Shown: positions 17,011-24,833 of the stretch, piece after piece
Layout of the letters: each line of letters opens with the position of its first letter
Numbering within the stretch: position 1 is the first letter of the stretch
From: Deltaproteobacteria bacterium
GTDB taxonomy: Bacteria > Bdellovibrionota_B > Oligoflexia > Oligoflexales > Bog-1112
Assembly: GCA_947475005.1 (NCBI GenBank)
Contig: CANJLI010000007.1
Coordinates: 1 to 58,129, forward strand
Direction of reading: 5' to 3'
Length of the DNA: 58,129 nucleotides
Position numbers and translations under genes: made by a program
The notes under the pieces: generated by a model
Databases searched by the model: none
What the model was told of the DNA's origin: nothing
The model's input: the letters and a program-made list of their open reading frames with translations, nothing else

Positions 17011-19056
17011 TTACAATCCACACTGTCGCAACAGGGATTCCACCTGAGGCTCTCGTCCTCGAAATGCAGCAAACACATCCCCAGGGGGTACACTGCCGCC
17101 CAATCCCAGGACCGTATTGCGAAAGCGTTCCCCCACGCCTCGTATCGTCTGTGGATCCTCGAGTCCAGCCTCTTCAAATGCCCCAAAGGCATCTGCGCTC
17201 AGCACTTCAGCCCACTTATAGCTGTAATACCCTGCTGCATAGCCACCACCAAAAATATGAGAGAACGCACACAGGAAGCGATCCTCTGGCAAGGGTTGCA
17301 CGAGAGAATATTGCTTTGCCAAGGCTTGTTGGATCTCAAATACTTTTTCGGGATGAGTAGGCTGATAGTCATGATGCAGATACAAATCCATCACACCAAA
17401 GTAGCCTTGTCGCAGGGTACCGTTGGCAACCCGAAAGTTGCGATTGCGATACAGCTGCTCAAACCAACCCTCAGGCAGAGGGGCACCCGTCTGGTAGTGC
17501 TTCGCTAAACGAAGCAGTGTTGCACGGTGGTAGCACCAGTTCTCCATAAACTGACTCGGTAACTCCACTGCATCCCATTCGACGCCCCGGATCCCAGCCA
17601 CTTGGGGGTAATCCACCAGGGTCAGCATGTGTTGCAACCCATGACCAAATTCATGAAAGAGGGTTTCCACCTCTCGAAAGGTCAAAAGAGAAGGTTGTGC
17701 ATCCATGGGAGGGGTAAAATTGCAGATCAAATGTGCCACAGGCCACGCCACGGTTTTGCCCGTGCGTTGACGGATGCGACACTCTTGCATCCAAGCTCCG
17801 GGTTGCTTGTTAGCAGGACGACTGTAGGGATCCAAGAAAAAGCCTGCAATACGAGAGCCCTTCTCCCACACTTCGTAGAACCGCACATCGGGATGCCACA
17901 CCGAAATCGATTCGGTGCTCGCTCGCACTTCGATACCAAAGAGCGCTTTTGCTAGCGAGAAAAGCCCCTCGAGCACCTGAGGCATAGCAAAGTAAGGCTT
18001 GAGCGCCTCTTCAGAGACCCCTGCCTCTTTCTCCTCCAAATGCTTCGCCCAAAAGGGAAGGTCCCAGTTCATCAACGGGAGCTCTGCGCCTTGTGCCTTG
18101 GCAAAGGTCTCGAGAGTCTGTTGTTCAACTTTTGCTTTTTCCCACGCCTTTTCTCGCAAGGAGGATTCGAGTTCCAAGACTTTTTCAACAGAAGGCGCCA
18201 TTTTTTGAGAGATACTCAAAGCGGCAAAAGATGGAAATCCAAGGATTTCTGCTTGTTCTTTTCGTGCTAGCAAAATGGCATGAATGAGAGGCGTATTGTC
18301 GAGGTCTCCGTGAGAGGCTTTGGTGATAGAGGCACGATAGAGAGTCTCTCGTAGAGCGCTGCTCTTCGCATTTTCCATAAGGGGTATATAGGCAGATCCC
18401 TCGAGACTGGCAAGCCACGGACCAGCCTCGGCAGTTGCGGGTTTTTCTGTTTTGGCCTGGTAACGAGCCGCAGCCAGAGCGAGCCACTCTGAGGTTAACC
18501 CTTCGATGTCTTTTTTATCTGTGATGATGTGGGCAAAGGACTTGGTGGCATCGAGTACATGATTGGAAAATTCGGTCTGGAGCTGGTTAAGTTGTTGCTC
18601 CAACTCAGAAAACCTGGCTTTTTTCTCCGGTGACAATCCAATGCCCATGAGGGTAGCGTCTTGCACCTTGAGCTCTACAATTCGCTTCTGTACAGGCGAG
18701 AGAGTGGGGTCTTGTTGCAATTGGAGGAGTTGAGCGTGGAGCGCTTCGTTTTGGGAGACTTCAAGGGAAAACTCCACCAGCTTAGGCAACGTCTCTTGGT
18801 AGATCTGCCGCAAAGCCTCCGTGTCTGCCACGCTGTGCAAGTGACTTACCGGACGCCAGACCTGCTCCACCTTTTCGAGGCAAGCGGTGAGGGGCTCCAT
18901 CCAACTTTCCCAGCTTACAGAAGTCTGGGCTGCAATCTTCGCCACTTGAGGGCGAACCTCCGCTAGGATCGCGTCCACAGCGGGGCCCACGTGTTCAGGG
19001 AGAATTTCTGCATAGGCGGGGAGGGCGGCTAGATCACGTAGGAGCGGATTTTTCAT
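17011..19056 (-). CDS. prlC: M3 family oligopeptidase A-like zinc metallopeptidase
   Basis: A 681-residue cytosolic zinc oligopeptidase of the M3 family, matching oligopeptidase A (PrlC) in length and order of domains. The HEFGHGLQHML zinc motif is near residue 467, and the downstream FGGGYAAGYYSYKWAEVLSADAF block is the family's substrate-binding signature. It degrades short peptides, including those left after signal-peptide and protein turnover. Its last 55 bases are duplicated at 14504-14558. The start is a short distance after a decayed gene remnant, and its ribosome site is weak. Confidence 0.95.
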   Translation of the reverse strand: MKNPLLRDLAALPAYAEILPEHVGPAVDAILAEVRPQVAKIAAQTSVSWESWMEPLTACLEKVEQVWRPVSHLHSVADTEALRQIYQETLPKLVEFSLEVSQNEALHAQLLQLQQDPTLSPVQKRIVELKVQDATLMGIGLSPEKKARFSELEQQLNQLQTEFSNHVLDATKSFAHIITDKKDIEGLTSEWLALAAARYQAKTEKPATAEAGPWLASLEGSAYIPLMENAKSSALRETLYRASITKASHGDLDNTPLIHAILLARKEQAEILGFPSFAALSISQKMAPSVEKVLELESSLREKAWEKAKVEQQTLETFAKAQGAELPLMNWDLPFWAKHLEEKEAGVSEEALKPYFAMPQVLEGLFSLAKALFGIEVRASTESISVWHPDVRFYEVWEKGSRIAGFFLDPYSRPANKQPGAWMQECRIRQRTGKTVAWPVAHLICNFTPPMDAQPSLLTFREVETLFHEFGHGLQHMLTLVDYPQVAGIRGVEWDAVELPSQFMENWCYHRATLLRLAKHYQTGAPLPEGWFEQLYRNRNFRVANGTLRQGYFGVMDLYLHHDYQPTHPEKVFEIQQALAKQYSLVQPLPEDRFLCAFSHIFGGGYAAGYYSYKWAEVLSADAFGAFEEAGLEDPQTIRGVGERFRNTVLGLGGSVPPGDVFAAFRGREPQVESLLRQCGL
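17016..17070. repeat. Parent copy of the 55-bp duplicated gene end
   Basis: This segment encodes the C-terminal residues GREPQVESLLRQCG of the M3 peptidase. It recurs at 14504-14558 with two substitutions. Confidence 0.9.
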
Positions 19057-19067
19057 ATCAATCTCAA

Positions 19068-19197
19068 TTAGGTAGACGGTTGTAATAGTTCGCCCGCAAG
19101 TTCTGCTGGCATATAGGTGCCGCCGGTAAGAATCGGGTAAAGTAAGGGGAATAATCTAATGGCCTCCCGCAAAATATCCAACTCTTTATTCAAAATT
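19068..19197 (-). pseudogene. Remnant C-terminus of a paralogue of the next gene
   Basis: The minus strand encodes about 43 residues, ILNKELDILREAIRLFPLL then YPILTGGTYMPAELAGELL, and a stop. These align closely with the end of the intact neighbouring protein (NLRKELELLRGVMCTFPLVGPILSGG...ELADELI). No start codon or upstream domain remains, and the frame is offset from the neighbour's stop. It is best read as the tail left after deletion of a tandem duplicate. Confidence 0.8.
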
Positions 19198-20625
19198 TTA
19201 TTTGCAGGTTTTTATCAGTTCATCTGCAAGCTCTTGTTTCACGCATGAACCTCCAGACAGAATCGGCCCAACTAAAGGAAATGTGCACATGACTCCCCGC
19301 AACAGCTCCAGTTCCTTTCTCAAATTTTCCGAAGTTGGGAGCGCTGCTTTTTTGGTTTCGATTTTTTGTGTATTTCGAGTCGCCCGCATTGCAATCCCCT
19401 GTTCTCGACTGCGATACCGTCTCTTTGCAATCGAATTACCGCAGGCTCGAACAGCAGCCCCTGCGCCTTGGCACAGGTAATCCCCACTGGCATAGAGAAT
19501 CGCAGCTATCCCGCCAATCACACAAAGAGTCTGATACAACGCATTTTCTGTCCCTACAATCATGCATTGAATCAAAAGAAGCGCGAGAGGAAATACGAGT
19601 GGCGCCGACATTAGCACGCCTCCAACCGCAGTGAAGCGCAACCAGCACGCATCATCCCAACCAGAGTCTACAGAGGGCGTCTTACCTCGTGATTCGTTTC
19701 CAAGTTTCCAACAATAATCTGCATAGCGACTAAAGCGATGATCCGACCCATCAGGACACGTCAAGCATTGAGGGATCCGCTCTACCAATACTCCGATGCC
19801 AGCAAACATTGCGACAGCGCCAACTATTACGCAGGCAGTTAGCAGCTGCCATTCAAGAAAGGAGCCTCCGGATGTGGGAAAGCCATGATTTAAAAACCGT
19901 CTAAATTCGATCGATTGTGAAAATCCAGGCTGCCGGAAAGCCACCGGTGTGGCTACAGACGGCGCAGGTCTTTCGATTTCCACGGCAATATGAGCCGAGG
20001 TCACTCGCAACTCTTCCTCCAATTCGGTCTTTCTCTCCTCCCATTTCGCTAGAATAGCCTCATTGGAAACACCAGCTACAATGTCTGTCATTAACTCTTG
20101 TACATGAGACAAAATCCATGTTGCATCCTCTTGTTTGTCTGCAGGTGCTAAAGGATCATGTACCGTTTCTTTAGAGGGGAAAAGAGCACGTAAGAGTTGC
20201 ACTACATAGGAAAGCTGTTCTGTGTGGGTAGGATTTTCTTCCAGTGTAGCTATTTTCTTTTTCAACTCTGCAAACAATCTCTGAAAGGAAGAACGAACCT
20301 GGGAAAAGTGGGAAGAAGGTAAAGCAAGGACCGCAGCCGCCTCAAACTCAGAGGGTGCTGCAACTGAATATGTGGTTTTCACCGCTTGGTCCAGCTCATC
20401 TAAAAATGCAGGCTTTATCATTTTCTTTTCGAATTGATCGAGAAGTCGCAGACACTCTTCTTTGAGTCCACCAAAAATAAATTTTGTTCCTATAGAAGAG
20501 GAAGCTGCTGCAATCTCCCCTTCATGTGAAGTAGCATATGGGGGAGGCGCAGAGGGATCGGCTGCGAGAAGAAAGCTAGAGAATCCCATCACAAGAAAAA
20601 TCCAGAATACCCATACTTTTTTCAC
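19198..20625 (-). CDS. Secreted/membrane protein with PPPY motif, function unknown
   Basis: I do not recognise this 475-residue protein. The GTG at 20625 has GGAG upstream and gives a signal peptide (KKVWVFWIFLVMGFSSFLLAA). Just after it comes SAPPPYATS, containing a PPxY motif. A long helical region (about residues 30-210) leads to a second half with about three hydrophobic segments (near 255-280, 325-350 and 360-380) and scattered Cys (CLTC, DYCW). It ends in a conserved tail ELELLRGVMCTFPLVGPILSGG that is also preserved in the adjacent remnant. Two copies existed here, so the family is locally amplified. Confidence 0.75.
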   Translation of the reverse strand: MKKVWVFWIFLVMGFSSFLLAADPSAPPPYATSHEGEIAAASSSIGTKFIFGGLKEECLRLLDQFEKKMIKPAFLDELDQAVKTTYSVAAPSEFEAAAVLALPSSHFSQVRSSFQRLFAELKKKIATLEENPTHTEQLSYVVQLLRALFPSKETVHDPLAPADKQEDATWILSHVQELMTDIVAGVSNEAILAKWEERKTELEEELRVTSAHIAVEIERPAPSVATPVAFRQPGFSQSIEFRRFLNHGFPTSGGSFLEWQLLTACVIVGAVAMFAGIGVLVERIPQCLTCPDGSDHRFSRYADYCWKLGNESRGKTPSVDSGWDDACWLRFTAVGGVLMSAPLVFPLALLLIQCMIVGTENALYQTLCVIGGIAAILYASGDYLCQGAGAAVRACGNSIAKRRYRSREQGIAMRATRNTQKIETKKAALPTSENLRKELELLRGVMCTFPLVGPILSGGSCVKQELADELIKTCK

Positions 20626-20840
20626 AGCTACTCCATTGATTTTGCATACAAAAACAAGTTTATTCCGCGTGAGCATTCATAACGAGTGCGAGCGTCTCCG
20701 TCAAAGAAAATAAACACCTATTTTTTATATACATACTTTCAAATGCTGTATAAAAATCAGAATTTACATGCAGCTTCTGTTCGATTGAGATATGATATAA
20801 GAAGCTGTCGATTCCAGAACCCAATGCCAGTAGAGCCCAT

Positions 20841-21932
20841 ATGGATATGCCGATTGAACTTTCCGTCATCATTCCGACTTATAATGAGAAAAGTAATATT
20901 TCCGTTATTATCGAGAGAATTATAAAGACACTCGAGGGTAAGATTACCTTTGAAATCATCGTGGTCGACGATGACTCTCCCGATCAAACATGGGGCTTGG
21001 TAAAAAAAATATCGACTGCGGATTCTCGCATTCATTTGCTGCGACGCATTGGACGTCGAGGGCTTTCCTCTGCTGTAGTCGAGGGTTTTAGTGCAGCTCG
21101 TGGTGCAACGCTAGCTGTGATCGATGCCGATCTTCAACATGATGAACGGATTTTACCGGACATGTACGCTGCCTCCTCGGAGGCAAATTTGGTAGTGGGT
21201 TCTCGCAAAGTAGAGGGTGGAAAAATTGAAAATTGGAATCTCATCCGACGATGGGTTTCCAATATTGCCACGTTGCTGGCAAAAATTTTCTTGGTCACTC
21301 CACTCAAAGATCCCATGAGTGGGTTTTTCCTCCTCAAGCGTGAAACCTTTAGCCGCATTGAGTCAGAGATCAACCCTCGTGGGTTTAAAATTTTGCTTGA
21401 GATTTTGTACCGCTCTAAGGAAAAAAAGATTAAAGAGATTGGCTATACGTTTCGCCCTCGAGTAGCAGGGGTAAGCAAACTCAGTACGAGCACCATATTT
21501 GATTTCCTCTATAGCTTGCTCGAAATGCGATTTGGGAGATGGATTTCTCTTCGATTCCTAAAATATGCCCTCGTCGGAGTAAGCGGCGTAGGGGTAAATC
21601 TCGCCAGCTTGTGGCTGCTGCATGAAAAATTTCAGGTAGATGCCTCCCTCTCCTTGTCCACGGCGATTTTTCTGTCTATGCTGTCCAATTTTTTCCTTAA
21701 TAATCAATTTACATTTCGTGACTATGCACTAGAAGCCCAGGCGTTATGGGTGGGATTTTTTCGATTTTTCCTGGTGTGCTCTGTTGGGGCTCTGATCAAC
21801 TATGCCCTTACCCAGTTTTTGATGGGGCGCGGCGGAAATCTATACCTTGCCGATCTAGTGGGGATCTCCGTGGCCACCGTCTGGAATTACATTGTGAACC
21901 AGCATGTAACCTGGAGCTCCGATCGGGGCTAG
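20841..21932 (+). CDS. Polyprenol-phosphate glycosyltransferase fused to GtrA domain
   Basis: A 363-residue fusion. Residues 1-230 are a GT2 domain of the dolichol-phosphate mannosyltransferase type (LSVIIPTYNEKSNI, VVDDDSPD, IDADLQHDE, DPMSGFFLLKR), which would load a sugar from a nucleotide donor onto a polyprenyl phosphate. Residues about 235-360 form a GtrA-like domain with four hydrophobic segments (FLKYALVGVSGVGVNLA...NFFLNNQFTFRDY...TVWNYIVNQHVTW) and may help flip the lipid-linked sugar. The product probably feeds cell-surface glycosylation. It is divergent from the 475-residue protein gene. The ribosome site is weak. Confidence 0.92.
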   Translation: MDMPIELSVIIPTYNEKSNISVIIERIIKTLEGKITFEIIVVDDDSPDQTWGLVKKISTADSRIHLLRRIGRRGLSSAVVEGFSAARGATLAVIDADLQHDERILPDMYAASSEANLVVGSRKVEGGKIENWNLIRRWVSNIATLLAKIFLVTPLKDPMSGFFLLKRETFSRIESEINPRGFKILLEILYRSKEKKIKEIGYTFRPRVAGVSKLSTSTIFDFLYSLLEMRFGRWISLRFLKYALVGVSGVGVNLASLWLLHEKFQVDASLSLSTAIFLSMLSNFFLNNQFTFRDYALEAQALWVGFFRFFLVCSVGALINYALTQFLMGRGGNLYLADLVGISVATVWNYIVNQHVTWSSDRG

Positions 21933-22250
21933 ACGCTGCCCGAAGGTTCCATCTGAGTAACCCCCCCTCCTTAGTTACCCCCTCCGTCATCCCAAGGTCC
22001 CGAAGGGGCCGTATGGGATCTCGATAAAAACGCAGGGATCCCATACGGCCCCTTCGGGACCTTGGGATGACAGTTGTTTGGTTACTTTTAGCCATATTCT
22101 ACCGAGAATCTCTGTACGCGTCTAAGGGGCGGGCGAAAAAGGATTCCCTTCCCCCCCACACTCGTACTAAGATGCAGCCTGTGTGAGTACTGATCACCGC
22201 ATCGTTCCTTCCCATAGACTCGATCCATACGCGATATAAGGACTTTATCC
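21933..22250. other. Gap with hairpin; otherwise no feature seen
   Basis: A 318-bp gap between two plus-strand genes. It holds the 21986-22071 hairpin. The remaining part (22072-22250) should contain the promoter of the TPR-protein gene, but I see no convincing -35/-10 pair. Confidence 0.5.
21986..22071. repeat. GTCATCCC-family cruciform hairpin
   Basis: An 86-bp copy with both side hairpins of the GGTCCCGAAGGGGCC type, so here the two arms are fully complementary. Loop ATAAAAACGCAG is the same as in the 1174 copy. It follows the GT2-GtrA stop codon. Confidence 0.9.
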
Positions 22251-23063
22251 ATGTCGACTCATAAAGATGAGCTGAAAAAGCTTAAAGGACCCGATAGTTT
22301 TCAACTCAACGTATTCAAATTCGCCGATCAGATCCAGATCTACCGCAAGCCCATTTTGCTCGCCCTTCTACCCGTTGTGGGCATTGGACTCGCCATCGCA
22401 GGATGGCAATGGTACCGAGGTCACCAGCAGATCCAATTGCAAGCCGACCTTGCCAAGATCGAGTTGGAACACCGCGAAGAAAACGACAAAATCGAAAAAG
22501 AGCGAGAGAAACTCCACGAAAAGATGGTCGCGCTGACCCCGAAAACCCAGAAGGCGGATCCAGAAAAAGAGCCTCCGCTGACACCCGAGCAAGAAAAAAT
22601 CCAAAAAGAAATGGACGCCATGAAAGCGGATCATGCTGTTTCTGAAAAGAAATTCATGGATTTTTACAAATCACATAGCAAAGAAGCCGAAGGTTTGACC
22701 GCAGCGCTTCACGTGGTCAAGATGCATCTTGAGGATCACAAAGCCCAGGAAGCTGCCCCTTTATTGGCTGAAATCTTACAGCACGCTGGTAAAGAAACTT
22801 TTGATCAACTGTATGTGCGCATGTTGTATGCGGCAGTTTTGGAGGAGCTGGAGCAATGGGACAAAGCGGTAGAAGAAGTGGACAAGGCAATTCCCTTCGC
22901 ATCAGAGACCTTCCTGCCAGAGGCGTTACTCGTAAAAAGCCGCCTCCTCTTCGCAGCTTCCAAGAAGAAAGAAGCCTTGGATTCCCTCGATGTGCTCATC
23001 GCCAAGCATGAAACTGCACCGGAAGCCCAAAAGGCACGCGCACTTAAAGCCCTGTGGAAATAG
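22251..23063 (+). CDS. YfgM-like TPR protein, inner-membrane anchored
   Basis: A 270-residue protein with one membrane segment (about residues 30-48, PILLALLPVVGIGLAIAGWQW), a highly charged predicted coiled coil (about 55-140) and C-terminal tetratricopeptide-like helices. The layout resembles YfgM, an ancillary subunit of the SecYEG translocon and chaperone network. The next gene encodes a BamB-like propeller, the same order as yfgM-bamB in many Proteobacteria, which supports the assignment. AAGGAC precedes the ATG. Confidence 0.8.
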   Translation: MSTHKDELKKLKGPDSFQLNVFKFADQIQIYRKPILLALLPVVGIGLAIAGWQWYRGHQQIQLQADLAKIELEHREENDKIEKEREKLHEKMVALTPKTQKADPEKEPPLTPEQEKIQKEMDAMKADHAVSEKKFMDFYKSHSKEAEGLTAALHVVKMHLEDHKAQEAAPLLAEILQHAGKETFDQLYVRMLYAAVLEELEQWDKAVEEVDKAIPFASETFLPEALLVKSRLLFAASKKKEALDSLDVLIAKHETAPEAQKARALKALWK

Positions 23064-23078
23064 AAGGGAAATCTTCGC

Positions 23079-24266
23079 ATGCTTTTTTCTCCTCGTTCTC
23101 GACTTGCAGGCAGCCTAGGGCTGTCTTTTCTTCTGTTTGGGTTTGCCAGCTATCCCGTAGAGCGAGGTATTTTTTCTGCCCCTGCTTTCTACCAAAAACA
23201 AGCGGAGCGCCCCTTTCACACCCACTCCTTTCGACTTCCGGTAGAGCCTACCTTGGACCGTCAAAAACCCTTGGCGCTGACCGAATACGGGGGATGGATT
23301 TTCACCCACGATACCTGGATCGGAGCGATCAACGATCAATGGATCGGGGCTTTTTCTGAACGTGGCTTTGACAAAGCGCTATGGATGATCCCCAATGCAG
23401 GGGGGCTTACCACAGAACCTGTCGGTGTAGAAAAATGGGTTTTCTTTTCCTTTCGAAACGGTTCCGTTGCTAAGGTTAATGCGGAATCCGGAACCATCGC
23501 TTGGACCACCACCTTGGATACCTACGTCAATCGACCTATGATTCAAGCCCAAAACAAATGGATTGTATCCACTGCAACGGGCAACCTGTATGCGCTAGAT
23601 ATACAAAGTGGAAAAGTAGAATGGCTCCTCAATGTGGGTTCTCCCCATGACATCACCCTTCGAGGCCTTGCAGCACCGATTTGCTTTGAGGACCATTTGT
23701 ATATCGGGTCTGCAGAGGGAGAAATCGTTGCAATTCGGGCAGAGACTGGAAGCCTACTGTGGAAGAAAAATCCATTTGTGACACCCCAAACTGGGCAGCG
23801 TCAATTTGTGGATATTTTGGGAGAAATGCTCTTGTTGAAAGGCAAGGAATTGCTTTTCACTCGAAACGATGGGTTTGTCGGCACCCTGCATGTGGATACC
23901 CAAACGGTTCATCCTTGGATTTCCATTGAGAAAGGGGTGCATGCCACCACCTCGCAATTTCGGGATAACCGTTACTATGTAGGTTCTCTCGAAGGAAAAA
24001 TATCTGCCTTTGATGTAGATACCCAAAAGCTCGTATGGGAAACCGAGCTAGGCTATGTACCCGCAAGCCTCACAGTAGGTGAGCAATACGCTTACGTGAT
24101 TGGCACCGATGGAAAAGTAACCTCTTTGCATCTGCAAGGTGGAGCCATTCATTGGGTTGAAAATTTGGAAGGAAGCTTGGCAGCTTCTCCTATCTATGTA
24201 CCTACCCACCATAGCTTTTATGTGGCCTCTCCTGCCGGGTACCTGTACGGGTATTTGATTCAGTAA
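23079..24266 (+). CDS. bamB: BamB-like PQQ-repeat beta-propeller protein
   Basis: A 395-residue secreted beta-propeller with repeated GxxxALDxxSGKVEWLL-type PQQ blades (for example LYALDIQSGKVEW, VAIRAETGSLLWKK, ISAFDVDTQKLVWE, VTSLHLQGGAIHWV). By context and fold it is a candidate for BamB, a scaffold of the outer-membrane-protein assembly complex. An N-terminal hydrophobic segment should direct export. I see no lipobox Cys, unlike E. coli BamB, so anchoring may differ. The coding region begins 15 bp after the TPR gene with AAGGGA upstream. The stop codon is followed at once by a T-rich tract of repeat element R2. Confidence 0.8.
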   Translation: MLFSPRSRLAGSLGLSFLLFGFASYPVERGIFSAPAFYQKQAERPFHTHSFRLPVEPTLDRQKPLALTEYGGWIFTHDTWIGAINDQWIGAFSERGFDKALWMIPNAGGLTTEPVGVEKWVFFSFRNGSVAKVNAESGTIAWTTTLDTYVNRPMIQAQNKWIVSTATGNLYALDIQSGKVEWLLNVGSPHDITLRGLAAPICFEDHLYIGSAEGEIVAIRAETGSLLWKKNPFVTPQTGQRQFVDILGEMLLLKGKELLFTRNDGFVGTLHVDTQTVHPWISIEKGVHATTSQFRDNRYYVGSLEGKISAFDVDTQKLVWETELGYVPASLTVGEQYAYVIGTDGKVTSLHLQGGAIHWVENLEGSLAASPIYVPTHHSFYVASPAGYLYGYLIQ

Positions 24267-24833
24267 TTTTTTAGTTTTTAGTTTTTAGTTTTTAGTTCTT
24301 GGAAACCAGCTGCGCAGTTTTCCAAACCTTCCTTGCTTCGCAATGGGAGAACGGGGATGCATTTCCAGAATGACACGTCAAGGCCGGCGCTCGCTCGGGG
24401 CCTCCCACCCTCTCAAAATCGCAGAGCTAACTCTCGTCATGGAATCAAAACCCAGGCTGCGATTTGTGACCCGGGTAGGTCCCCCCAAGCGGCTGCCCTT
24501 GACGCGTCATTCTGGAAATAGATCTCCGTTCTCTCGCTGCTACCAAATCTTTGCAGCTACGGAAGAAAGCGGTGCATGAAAGCAAAGAAGACATAGGGAA
24601 GGGCAGCCAGGTAGAGGGATCCCGACGGGTTGTAAATCGCAGCCTGGATTTTGACTCCATGACGAGAGCGTTGTCTGCGATTTCAAGAGTCGGGAAGAAT
24701 CTGCCTGAGCGCCGGCCTTCCATCTGCTTTCTTTGCTTTCATGCACCGCTCTCTAAGTGCGAGGCAAGGAGGTGTGGAAACTGCGCAGCTGGTTCCACAA
24801 AAAGAAAAAAGAAAAAAGAAAAAAGAAAAAAAA
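24267..24833. repeat. Composite hairpin element R2
   Basis: It fills the whole gap between the stops of the bamB-like gene and the minus-strand 545-residue gene. Order: a T-rich tract with repeats of TTTTTAG (24269-24298); a terminal hairpin (about 24300-24325); large stem-loop A with outer arm 24347-24383 pairing with 24497-24533 (arm type a, TTTCCAGAATGAC); a small central hairpin with GCTGCTACC (24536-24562); large stem-loop B with outer arm 24569-24602 pairing with 24716-24749 (type c, AAAGCAAAG); a terminal hairpin ending at 24798; and a purine tract with AAAAAG units to 24833. The inner part of both large stems carries the shared GCCGGC...AAATCGCAG / CTGCGATTT block. Judged by its centre it is inverted relative to R3 and R4. 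Confidence 0.92.

Noticed and set aside
16836..17360. Plus-strand frame of 174 codons before and over the end of the M3 peptidase gene.
   Set aside because: It overlaps conserved peptidase sequence, passes through a hairpin and has no ribosome site.
24267..24833. Reading the large elements as intrinsic terminators.
   Set aside because: The T-tract precedes the hairpins on the strand of the upstream gene and a purine tract follows, the reverse of a Rho-independent terminator. Size and branching are also wrong.
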